This document shows, in pieces, positions 16,593 to 24,924 of a DNA stretch of 64,000 nucleotides. The position numbers and the translations under genes are program-made. The stretch covers positions 124,001 to 188,000 of the forward strand of contig CANFHU010000001.1 of the NCBI GenBank assembly GCA_947446925.1. Direction: 5' to 3'. Source of the DNA: Flavobacteriia bacterium (lineage in GTDB: Bacteria; Bacteroidota; Bacteroidia; Flavobacteriales_D; Crocinitomicaceae). The notes below the pieces were generated by a model. It was not told the origin of the DNA. It saw only the letters and a list, made by a program, of their open reading frames with translations, and did no database searches. Numbering within the stretch: the first letter of the stretch is position 1; the number at the start of each line of letters is the position of its first letter.

Positions 16593-18329
16593 ATGAGAAA
16601 GTTACTATTAATAGCACTATTTTTCGGAGTTAGTTTAACGCTCTTCGGACAAACAGATGAGAAAGATTCGAGCAGTATCATTAAATTAAATGTGATTGCT
16701 ACGCGTCAGGTAGAACCAGCTTCACGTATTACGAGTAATCCAAAATTAATTGATACGATCATCACACACAAAGCGATTGAATATCCGTTGTTAACGATGA
16801 AACATGAAACTTCCATTAAACTAGAACCTATTGTTCCAGCTAATGTGAAAGTTTCTGCAGACAATAAATTACCAAAATTATTTAACGGATATGTAAAAGC
16901 GGGTATCTCATCCCCATTAATGCCATTGGCAGAACTTTATTATAATAATACACGTTCTAGAAAATATGTGTACGGATTAAATATCAAGCATTTAAGTTCT
17001 TTTGGGGAAATTAAAAAATATGCACCTGCTCATTTCGATAAAACATCCTATAACGCTTTTGGTGGAATAAAGGAGCTAACCTATTCCATCATGGGAGATG
17101 TACACTTTGATAATTATGGTGTGAATCGTTATGGTGTTTTGAATCCAAATGCAAGTAAAGATAGTACTGCACAACGCTTTAAAGAATTAGGTGGTTCAGT
17201 TACGTTTATGTCTAACCGAATGGATAGTTTACGCTTAAACTACAGCATGCAAGTGAAAGGGTACCAACTTTCGGATGCGAAACCAACAGATGAAAATTTT
17301 AATACGTTTTATGGGCATGAATCTAATTTTGCTTCCATTAATAATTTTTGGTATCGTAAGAATAATAACCTATTTGCTGCCGATATTCATTTAATTACGA
17401 ATCATTTTACTTATGGTAGCAAGGATAAAGTAATGAATGTTTTAGATAGCGCAAAAGATGTATCCAATACGCTATTTTCTATTAAACCATCTATTACCAC
17501 GTATGCAAAAGCAAATCGTTTAAAAGTACAAGTGGGTATGGATGTAAGCGCTTCCCTTTCTTCCTCTAAAAAAGTGTATATTTTCCCAAATGTAGATGTA
17601 AAATATTCCATGTTTGAGAATGTATTAATTCCATATATAGGAATCAAAGGAGGTCTTAAACAAAATAATTTTAAAGCCTTAACTGCTCAAAATCCTTTCA
17701 TGCAATCAAATCCTACGTTGAACAATGAAAGTAATTACACGGCTTTCCTTGGAATTAAAGGTATCTTAACAAAACGCATGGAATTTAATGTAAGTGCAAG
17801 TTTTGCCCAAGTGGCAAATAAAGCATTATTTGTAAGCGATTCAGCGGCATTGCACCGACACAGAAATCAATTCAATGTGATTTATGACACCATAAACATT
17901 TTCACTGCTGAGGCTTCTGTTTCTTACCAACAAAATGAGAAATTAAAAGTAGATGTAATTGGACGCTTCTTTAATTACCAAGCAAATAACAATCCATATG
18001 CGTGGAATTTACCGATGTATCAATTCGTTGTACGTGGTAATTATGTATTGAATAATCAATTCAGTTTTCATTTAGACCTTCATGGCGAAGGAGGTAGAAA
18101 AGCACAAGTATATGATTCTACTTTAGCAAAGGTTACCATAGAAGACAAAAAATATATTAAAGACCTTGGATTAATTATCGATGGAAATATTGGTGCTGAA
18201 TATAGATACACGGAAAGAATATCTGCATTCTTACAAATAAATAATTTGGCTGCTCAAAACTATTTCAGATGGTATAATTATCCTGTACAAGCATTGCAAA
18301 TAATGGGAGGTGTTACGGTTAGATTTTAA
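16593..18329 (+). CDS. Outer-membrane beta-barrel protein partnered with the TPR protein
   Basis: About 578 residues. The start at 16593 gives a signal peptide (MRKLLLIALFFGVSLTLFGQ); an upstream in-frame ATG would lie inside the TPR gene. After about 100 residues the sequence alternates polar and aromatic residues as in transmembrane strands and ends in the porin-like GGVTVRF with terminal Phe, the BAM recognition end. Such genes are often labelled TonB-dependent receptor, but I see no clear plug domain. The gene is followed by a strong bidirectional hairpin terminator. Cargo or role unknown. Confidence 0.75.
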   Translation: MRKLLLIALFFGVSLTLFGQTDEKDSSSIIKLNVIATRQVEPASRITSNPKLIDTIITHKAIEYPLLTMKHETSIKLEPIVPANVKVSADNKLPKLFNGYVKAGISSPLMPLAELYYNNTRSRKYVYGLNIKHLSSFGEIKKYAPAHFDKTSYNAFGGIKELTYSIMGDVHFDNYGVNRYGVLNPNASKDSTAQRFKELGGSVTFMSNRMDSLRLNYSMQVKGYQLSDAKPTDENFNTFYGHESNFASINNFWYRKNNNLFAADIHLITNHFTYGSKDKVMNVLDSAKDVSNTLFSIKPSITTYAKANRLKVQVGMDVSASLSSSKKVYIFPNVDVKYSMFENVLIPYIGIKGGLKQNNFKALTAQNPFMQSNPTLNNESNYTAFLGIKGILTKRMEFNVSASFAQVANKALFVSDSAALHRHRNQFNVIYDTINIFTAEASVSYQQNEKLKVDVIGRFFNYQANNNPYAWNLPMYQFVVRGNYVLNNQFSFHLDLHGEGGRKAQVYDSTLAKVTIEDKKYIKDLGLIIDGNIGAEYRYTERISAFLQINNLAAQNYFRWYNYPVQALQIMGGVTVRF

Positions 18330-18338
18330 TTAATGGAC

Positions 18339-18385
18339 AATAAACAACAAAGGGGATGCAAATTGCATCCCCTTTGTTGTTTATT
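18339..18385. terminator. Bidirectional intrinsic terminator (23-bp perfect stem)
   Basis: Arms 18339-18361 and 18363-18385 are exact inverted complements around one base, with a GC core (GGGGATGCAA / TTGCATCCCC) and A/T-rich outer ends that give a T-tract on either strand. It sits between the converging barrel gene (stop 18329) and lipoprotein gene (stop 18395). It is longer than needed for termination. Confidence 0.88.
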
Positions 18386-18394
18386 AAAAGTATT

Positions 18395-19219
18395 TTACCA
18401 CTTTTTAGCCGAAATCTCTTTTGTCCAAGTACCAACATTCAACGTTGCTTTATCATCGCATGTACCATTCCCATAATCAATGATTGCATCTTTTTTACCT
18501 TCACGCTGAATTTCTAATTTACCGGATTTGATCCATTGACAGCCTAATGCTTTTAATAAAGGTGTCTTAGTAGCAAATACATACGTTTTTCCGACAGAAT
18601 TAGTTCCACTAGAAGTTCCTTCAATTTCATACGCATCGTCTAATAAAAACAATGGTGTATCATCTCCAGCTACCATTTTACGTGTGCGCTCCGATTTCCA
18701 AGTTATAACTCCACCATCCGGCTTTGTAATTTTGCCATTCTCCACTTTAACAGAATGTGTTAATTTATCGATGATTTTAATCGATTTCGTTCCACTTACA
18801 CCGTAACTATTCACAAAATATTTTTCTGGAGTATACACTACTTCACTACCTGTTGCTCCCAATGCACCAGTGTAATCAATCGTGATTTTTCCACGACGTG
18901 TTCTACTATCTTTACAAACACAATCCGTTGTACCAAAATCAACGACTAATTTTATTTTTTTTGCGATTGAATCAAAAGAGAGTACACTCACTTTTACACA
19001 AGTATCTTTCGATTTTTCGTACCCTTTCGTAGTATTTGTGATACCCGCTTGGTCACCAGCATCTTTTAAATCTGCAAACGAATTATCTGCAGCATTATCA
19101 TCCGACGCAATACTTGCTACTTCAGTTGCATCTGATTCTTTTTTTCCACAAGAAGATGAAATTGCAAATAAACCAATAACACCTAATGCAAGGATTGATT
19201 TTTTTAGATTAATTACCAT
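18395..19219 (-). CDS. Lipoprotein of unknown function
   Basis: A 274-residue protein with a type II signal peptide: MVINLKKSILALGVIGLFAI then SSSCGKK, so the cysteine near residue 24 would be lipidated. An Asp/Ala-rich linker follows. The rest is beta-rich with repeated K-I-x-I/V-D-Y/F-G strands (KLVVDFGTTDCVCKDSRTRR, GKITIDYTGALG, IDYGNGTCDDKATLN) and several Cys that could pair in the periplasm. I do not recognise the family. It is monocistronic on the minus strand, with the shared terminator at its 3' end. Confidence 0.75.
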   Translation of the reverse strand: MVINLKKSILALGVIGLFAISSSCGKKESDATEVASIASDDNAADNSFADLKDAGDQAGITNTTKGYEKSKDTCVKVSVLSFDSIAKKIKLVVDFGTTDCVCKDSRTRRGKITIDYTGALGATGSEVVYTPEKYFVNSYGVSGTKSIKIIDKLTHSVKVENGKITKPDGGVITWKSERTRKMVAGDDTPLFLLDDAYEIEGTSSGTNSVGKTYVFATKTPLLKALGCQWIKSGKLEIQREGKKDAIIDYGNGTCDDKATLNVGTWTKEISAKKW

Positions 19220-19253
19220 ACGCTATTTATTTTACTTTATATTAAATTTAACA

Positions 19254-19838
19254 CTATTTCTCCATACAATCACAAGGTGCATCAAACTCTATTTTTACCC
19301 AATGTAAACCTCTGATCCATTTTTGTTGATATGTTGGTCCATACACGATACCTTGCATATCGATATACTTTAAATTTTTCATCGTTAAAAATGCATTTGG
19401 AAATGTTTCTAAAGGAGTTTCAAATAAATCGATAAATTTCAAATTATCTAGATTCACGATACATTCTGAAATATGTGAAAATGGATTCTGACTTACGCCT
19501 AAACGCTCTAACGATTTCATTTTACAAATTTCGGATGGGAAAACAGTCAAATTATTTTTGGATAAATTCAAATCAATTAGGTAAACAAAACTAGATAAAA
19601 ATTCAGGGATTTCTGTTAATTTATTCTTACTCAAATTCAGATGACGCAAGTATTTATACTGGACTAATTCTTTTGGTAATGCGGTGAGTTTTCGTTTGGA
19701 TAAGTCAATTGCAGTAACTGACTCTATATCCATCGTATATGCCTGTTCTAAAGTGACATAATGTATGGTGTCTACTTCTTTATCAGCAAAAGAGTAAATC
19801 GTACTAGTTAGAAAAAAAAGTGCGAACAAATATTTCAT
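19254..19838 (-). CDS. Leucine-rich repeat protein, secreted
   Basis: About 194 residues. The start at 19838 (MKYLFALFFLTSTIYSFA) gives a signal peptide; an ATG 9 bases upstream is also possible. Five to six LRR units of about 23 residues follow: LRHLNLSKNKLTEIPEFLSS, LIDLNLSKNNLTVFPSEICK, LERLGVSQNPFSHISECIVN, LKFIDLFETPLETFPNAFLT. LRR proteins bind protein partners, so this is probably a periplasmic or surface adaptor. The start lies inside the end of ribF (about 35-base overlap), suggesting co-transcription without an obvious functional link. Confidence 0.85.
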   Translation of the reverse strand: MKYLFALFFLTSTIYSFADKEVDTIHYVTLEQAYTMDIESVTAIDLSKRKLTALPKELVQYKYLRHLNLSKNKLTEIPEFLSSFVYLIDLNLSKNNLTVFPSEICKMKSLERLGVSQNPFSHISECIVNLDNLKFIDLFETPLETFPNAFLTMKNLKYIDMQGIVYGPTYQQKWIRGLHWVKIEFDAPCDCMEK

Positions 19839-20739
19839 CCTGCGCAAGTTGATTTTTTAATGCATCCACATCGACAAACTTTTGTTCATCTCGGACACGT
19901 ACAACCAAAGATACACGAATTTTTTGATTGTAAATTTCTTGTGTAAAATCAAATAAATGAACTTCGATATGCGTTGCTGTAGTGGCTTCTATAGTCGGGC
20001 GTACTCCTATATTCATCATACCAATATGTACCTCCCCATTCTCAAGTAAAACTTCTACTCCATATACCCCATTACAAGGTATTAACTTCAAATCATCATT
20101 CAACGCTAGATTTGCGGTTGGGAAACCAATCGTTCTTCCTAATTTATTACCATGGATAACTGTACCTCGAATCTGAAAAGGTTCGTTTAAATAATGATTT
20201 GTGGTAGTGATATCTCCCTTCGCTAATGCTGCTCGGATTTTGGAAGAACTTATATTAACATCATTTATTTCTTGGGCTGAAATTTCTTTCACCTCAAAAT
20301 TATAATAGGCAGCGCGCGATTCTAAAAATTCCAAATTACCATCTCTGTTTTTTCCAAACTGATGGTCGTATCCAACAATGATAGTATGTACGTGTAATTT
20401 AGCAACCAAAAATTGTGCAACAAATTCCTCTGCTGTCAATTCAGAAAATTCTTTCGTAAATGGAAAAACAATTAGGTGCTTTAGTCCCAAGGTTGCTAAT
20501 TTCTCTATTTTTTCCTCTTGTGTTTGTATTAACTTAATTCCGTGCGTTGTTGGCTGTATAACCATCCGAGGATGAGGATAAAACGTAAATAGAACAGATT
20601 CACCACCAACTTCCGTTGCGCGTTTATTCAACTGTTCAATAATCTTTTGGTGACCTACATGTACCCCATCAAATGTTCCAATAGTCAATACCGGATTGGG
20701 TATCTTTCCTATTTCGTCGAAATTCGTGTAAATTTTCAC
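19804..20739 (-). CDS. ribF: Bifunctional riboflavin kinase / FAD synthetase
   Basis: A 311-residue cytosolic enzyme making FMN from riboflavin and FAD from FMN. The N-terminal nucleotidyltransferase domain shows TIGTFDGVHVGHQKII (H-x-G-H type) and GYDHQFGKNRDGN; the ISSSKIRAAL segment is the adenylyl-binding motif. The C-terminal riboflavin kinase domain shows GTVIHGNKLGRTIGFPTANL and NGVYGVEVLLENG with GMMNIGVRPT. Both activities look complete and the length is standard. Confidence 0.96.
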   Translation of the reverse strand: MKIYTNFDEIGKIPNPVLTIGTFDGVHVGHQKIIEQLNKRATEVGGESVLFTFYPHPRMVIQPTTHGIKLIQTQEEKIEKLATLGLKHLIVFPFTKEFSELTAEEFVAQFLVAKLHVHTIIVGYDHQFGKNRDGNLEFLESRAAYYNFEVKEISAQEINDVNISSSKIRAALAKGDITTTNHYLNEPFQIRGTVIHGNKLGRTIGFPTANLALNDDLKLIPCNGVYGVEVLLENGEVHIGMMNIGVRPTIEATTATHIEVHLFDFTQEIYNQKIRVSLVVRVRDEQKFVDVDALKNQLAQDEIFVRTFFSN

Positions 20740-20824
20740 CTTAATTTTATCCTTGTAAAGTTCTGTGCGGTGAAGTTACTAAATAGAATTTGTATTTTAG
20801 AGCGTTCAATCGGTAATAATAAGC

Positions 20825-21988
20825 ATGAAAAAACTACTTTTTTTAGGTGTCGTAGTAATCCTATTAGCTGCAAAATGTCAGAATGGTGTTACAAAAGATA
20901 CTTTCAACGCACAAAAAAACCCTATCGATACAATCCTACATCGAAACGCATTAACAGATGTATTTACCGCATTAAATAACCTTAAGAGTTCAAATGATTC
21001 TGTTTTCTCGATCCTACATATCGGTGATTCTCACGTTGAAATAGGACAGTTTTCTGGAGAAATTAAACGTCAATTAGAAAAAAAATACGGTAAAAGCGAA
21101 GACGCTTGGATGTTTCCATATCAATTCTTCAATAAACAAAGTCAAAAAGTATTTCCAATTGATACTTTAGGAACTTGGAAACGTGCCTCTATCAAATATC
21201 CGATGGAGACAAAACAATTAGGTGTCACAGGACTCGGATTTTATTTAAATTCAGAAATAGGAAAATTGACTTTTACGTCGAATGCTTTATATCCTGAAAT
21301 CACTAAAATTTCTCTCCTTCATTATTACGATGGAAATCCGCTTCCAATACACATTCAAAAAGGTAAAATTCATACACAAGTCATCAGTAAGAATACTGCT
21401 ATTACCGAAATTACATTTAGTTCTTCTGAGCATGCATACGCCATGGAATTTACAAAATCGGACAATTTATTGATTTACGCCATTAAACTAAATTCACACC
21501 CAAAACGTGGTATTAGTTACCATAAATTTGGTGTTGCAGGATCAACTTTACAACAATTTGTTACGAATACGCCACTATTTATGGAACAATTTCGTGCAAT
21601 TAAACCAAATCTACTTATCGTTTCTTTAGGAACAAATGACTCCTATATAGATACGTTAAATGAACAAAAGTTACTTCACGAAGTTCGAATGTTTACCGAA
21701 AAACTATCGCGTTCTAGTTCCAAAACAAATATTCTTTTCACTACCGCACCAGATACAAAATACGACGATAGAAGACCGCAAAGATTAACAGAAATAAACC
21801 GAATTATTCGAACCATCGCCATCGAGAATCCTTCGATTGCTATGTGGGACCTTCACCAAATTATGGGTGGAGATGGATCCGTGGATGTATGGATTAAAAA
21901 AAATTATATGATTTTTGACCACCTTCATTTTACCACCGCAGGGTACAAACTACAAGGGGAATTATTTATGGAAGCGTTTTGGAAATAA
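20825..21988 (+). CDS. SGNH/GDSL-family hydrolase, lipoprotein
   Basis: A 387-residue protein with a lipobox (MKKLLFLGVVVILLAAKC, Cys18). SGNH blocks are visible: block I ILHIGDSHVEIGQ with the nucleophile Ser near 68, block III LLIVSLGTNDS with the oxyanion Asn, and block V DHLHFTTAGYK with the Asp/His pair near 365-368. Between blocks I and III lies a roughly 130-residue beta insertion. It probably deacylates an envelope glycan. It converges with the NamZ-type muramidase gene (2 bases apart), which suggests but does not prove a cell-wall substrate. Its start codon follows a near-consensus TAGAATTTG. Confidence 0.82.
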   Translation: MKKLLFLGVVVILLAAKCQNGVTKDTFNAQKNPIDTILHRNALTDVFTALNNLKSSNDSVFSILHIGDSHVEIGQFSGEIKRQLEKKYGKSEDAWMFPYQFFNKQSQKVFPIDTLGTWKRASIKYPMETKQLGVTGLGFYLNSEIGKLTFTSNALYPEITKISLLHYYDGNPLPIHIQKGKIHTQVISKNTAITEITFSSSEHAYAMEFTKSDNLLIYAIKLNSHPKRGISYHKFGVAGSTLQQFVTNTPLFMEQFRAIKPNLLIVSLGTNDSYIDTLNEQKLLHEVRMFTEKLSRSSSKTNILFTTAPDTKYDDRRPQRLTEINRIIRTIAIENPSIAMWDLHQIMGGDGSVDVWIKKNYMIFDHLHFTTAGYKLQGELFMEAFWK

Positions 21989-21990
21989 AA

Positions 21991-23220
21991 CTATTTGTAA
22001 ATCAAATACTTTCTTCGTGTTGCCTTAAAATTAAATAAATCTTCTTCCCAAGATTTACGAATTTCCTCTTCAGAGACGTTATTGATTAATTGCATCCTAA
22101 ATTTAGAAGTGCCTGCTAAACGATCAAAAAAGATTGGTTGATCAATAAAGGTGATGGAATCTCCCAACAATTTTTTGGCTTGAATAATCCAATCTATGTT
22201 TAACTTTTGAACATCTTGCATTCCTAAACATTTTAGATCGTATCCATTGCAGACTTTATTTTCATTCACTGGGCGCTTCGAACCAAAACCGGATACTGGA
22301 GTAAACTTAAAATCCATTTCTGGAAATAATGGGTGACCAAAAACTTCAAAAGGTGCATCAGTCCCTCGGCCTATACTTACGGTAGTCCCTTCAAAAATAC
22401 ACAAACTCGGGTATAATGAAATGGCAAAATCAGAACGCAAATTAGGACTTGGAGGCACTGGTAAGATATACTTTGTTTCATGCGTGTAATTTTTACAAGG
22501 AACAACATATAAATTACAACCTAAACTATCGTGCAACCAACATTCATTATTGATCATATCCGCATATTCACCAATGGTCATTCCATATACAATAGGAACT
22601 GGATGCATCCCAATAAAGGATTTATGAAATTCATCTCGAACTGGCCCATCTATATAATGCGCATTTGGATTTGGTCTATCTAATACAATTAATGGAATAT
22701 TATTCTCCGCACATGCTTCCATGACATAATGCAAGGTAGATATATAGGTATAAAACCGAACTCCAACGTCTTGAATATCAAATAAAACTACATCAACATC
22801 GGACATTTGATCTTTGGTCGGCTTTCGATTATGGCCATACAAAGAAATGATATCAACCCCTGTCTTTGGATCCCGATCATTCCAAACGTGTTCCCCATTA
22901 TCGGCAACCCCTCTAAAACCATGTTCTGGAGCAAATACTTTTTGAATTTTGATTCCCAAACTAATTAATGTATCCACCAAGTGGGTTTTACCAATCAATG
23001 AAGTTTGATTTCCAACAATGGCAACGCGCTTACCTACCAAAGAATCAAAATATAAATCCAATCGTTCCACTGCCAATACCAATGGTTTGTGATTGGAAGA
23101 ATCTACTTTTCCGATGGGTGGTATACCCGACAAAGGTATTGGATGTTTAGTAGATTTTTTCCAGGAAACGGTTAAGATTAATATCAAAATCAAGAAAATA
23201 CTTTTTAAGGACAAAAGCAT
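21991..23220 (-). CDS. DUF1343 protein, NamZ-like exo-beta-N-acetylmuramidase
   Basis: About 409 residues with an N-terminal signal peptide or anchor (MLLSLKSIFLILILILTVSW); the ATG at 23220 is used because an earlier in-frame ATG (23271) lies inside the divergent permease gene. The body has the DUF1343 signatures: VGNQTSLIGKTHLVDTLISL, FAPEHGFRGVADNGEHV, GVDIISLYG, DVVLFDIQDVGVRFYTYIST, LDRPNPN, GMTIGEYADMIN and GRGTDAPFEVFG. The characterised member NamZ releases terminal N-acetylmuramic acid from peptidoglycan fragments, so a cell-wall recycling role is likely. Confidence 0.88.
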   Translation of the reverse strand: MLLSLKSIFLILILILTVSWKKSTKHPIPLSGIPPIGKVDSSNHKPLVLAVERLDLYFDSLVGKRVAIVGNQTSLIGKTHLVDTLISLGIKIQKVFAPEHGFRGVADNGEHVWNDRDPKTGVDIISLYGHNRKPTKDQMSDVDVVLFDIQDVGVRFYTYISTLHYVMEACAENNIPLIVLDRPNPNAHYIDGPVRDEFHKSFIGMHPVPIVYGMTIGEYADMINNECWLHDSLGCNLYVVPCKNYTHETKYILPVPPSPNLRSDFAISLYPSLCIFEGTTVSIGRGTDAPFEVFGHPLFPEMDFKFTPVSGFGSKRPVNENKVCNGYDLKCLGMQDVQKLNIDWIIQAKKLLGDSITFIDQPIFFDRLAGTSKFRMQLINNVSEEEIRKSWEEDLFNFKATRRKYLIYK

Positions 23221-23251
23221 TGTGTACTTTCGTATTCCATAAATAGAGAAC

Positions 23252-24919
23252 TTGAAATTTGAATTTTTCATAGCACGTAAACTTCTAAAAAACGAAGTGG
23301 AAGGGAAAAAAGTTTCTCAACCAATCGTTCGTATCTCTATTATTAGTATTGCTCTCGCAATGATTGTTAATATTATTACCCTTGCTGTAGTAAAAGGCTT
23401 TCAACAAGAAGTACGCGATAAAGTCATCGGTTTTGGTGCCCATGCTGTTATTTCAAAAGCAGGCGAAAACACCATTTACGAAAGTGAACCTATCTCAAAG
23501 CAGCAAACGTTTTATCCTTCTTTCAATCATTCTAAAAAGATAAAACACATACAACCTGTAGCGTATAAACCAGCCCTTCTACAGTCCAATATTAGTGAAA
23601 AAAATCCGGAAATTCAACAAGAAATCCAAGGAGTACTCGTAAAAGGAGTAGATAAATCCTATGATTGGACCTTTTTTGCTTCAAATTTAGTAAATGGTCG
23701 ACTCCCACACTATCAATCCAATACTACCTCGGATGAAATACTAATTTCTGCTAAAATTGCAAATGCACTTAATTATAAACTTGGAGATGAAGTAAGAACC
23801 TTTTTTGTAAAAAACAAACCCATTAAAAAGATGTTTAAAATCGTTGGGATTTATGAAACTGGCTATGAAGAATTAGACAAACAAATGATTATCGCAGACT
23901 TGCGACACATTCAACAACTCAACGATTGGGGTATGCAAGTCAGCGTTACTGTTTCTGACACCTTACATAATGGTAATTTAGTTATTCAAGCAAATCCTAT
24001 CGGTGGAAATGGTAATTATCGATTAGATTGGGGCTATGGATACGATAATATTGGCGCCTATGGTTTTTATCCGACCAAAGATACGATCATACGTGTGATT
24101 GCATCCGATTATTGGATGTTTCTGGACGGAAAAGACGGGGAAACGAGCATACCAGATACAGCATATTTAAAAGTTAAAATTCATCAAAATTCAAGTAATT
24201 TTCAACCTATCAAAACCAATTCCGAAGGTTTGGTTGAGAAAAAATATCTAGATCAATCTGGTTATCACTTTTCGATTACAGCCGGTGCTCGTACCATTGA
24301 ATTTACGCAAATCGATGGAAAAGGTAGTTATCAAAACTATGTTGGTGCTTTTGAATGTTCGGTACACGATTGGAATTCCTTAGAAGAAGATGTTCGATTT
24401 ATTAAAAATAAAGTGCTTCTTGGCGGTCCAAATAATCAATTATTAAAAGTAACTAGTATTGTAGATAGCCAAAGTGATATTTTTGTTTGGCTAAGTTTTC
24501 TAGATATAAATGTTTGGATTATTTTAAGTTTAATGATCATCATTGGGGTTATTAATATGGGTTCTGCTTTACTAGTAATGATACTTGTGAAAACAAACTT
24601 TATAGGTATGATGAAAGCATTAGGAGCTTCCAATTGGTCAATTCGCAAAATATTTCTTCACCAAGCAGGATTCTTAATTTTGCGTGGAATGATTTGGGGA
24701 AATGCGATTGGAATTGGATTTTGCATCCTCCAAAAATATTTTAAAATTATTCCACTAAACGCTGAAGTCTATTACTTAAATGCTGTGCCGATTCAAATCA
24801 ATCTTGGGATCTTATTACTATTAAATTGCGCAACCCTACTGGTATGTCTAATTGCGTTGATTATACCATCCTATATTGTAACGCGAATAAGTCCTTCTAA
24901 ATCCATAAAATTTAACTAA
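23252..24919 (+). CDS. FtsX/LolC-type ABC transporter permease
   Basis: A 555-residue inner-membrane protein, started by TTG: the first codons give LKFEFFIARKLLKNE, the usual N-terminus of this family, and no ATG is available. TM1 (about 28-50) is followed by a long periplasmic MacB-like domain (about 55-400), then three C-terminal membrane segments with the FtsX-domain motif MMKALGASNWSIRKIFL. These permeases work with a LolD/MacB-type ATPase in lipoprotein release or efflux; none is adjacent, so the partner is encoded elsewhere. A TACTTTCG box at 23225-23232 could be its promoter. Confidence 0.88.
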   Translation: MKFEFFIARKLLKNEVEGKKVSQPIVRISIISIALAMIVNIITLAVVKGFQQEVRDKVIGFGAHAVISKAGENTIYESEPISKQQTFYPSFNHSKKIKHIQPVAYKPALLQSNISEKNPEIQQEIQGVLVKGVDKSYDWTFFASNLVNGRLPHYQSNTTSDEILISAKIANALNYKLGDEVRTFFVKNKPIKKMFKIVGIYETGYEELDKQMIIADLRHIQQLNDWGMQVSVTVSDTLHNGNLVIQANPIGGNGNYRLDWGYGYDNIGAYGFYPTKDTIIRVIASDYWMFLDGKDGETSIPDTAYLKVKIHQNSSNFQPIKTNSEGLVEKKYLDQSGYHFSITAGARTIEFTQIDGKGSYQNYVGAFECSVHDWNSLEEDVRFIKNKVLLGGPNNQLLKVTSIVDSQSDIFVWLSFLDINVWIILSLMIIIGVINMGSALLVMILVKTNFIGMMKALGASNWSIRKIFLHQAGFLILRGMIWGNAIGIGFCILQKYFKIIPLNAEVYYLNAVPIQINLGILLLLNCATLLVCLIALIIPSYIVTRISPSKSIKFN

Positions 24920-24924
24920 AACAA

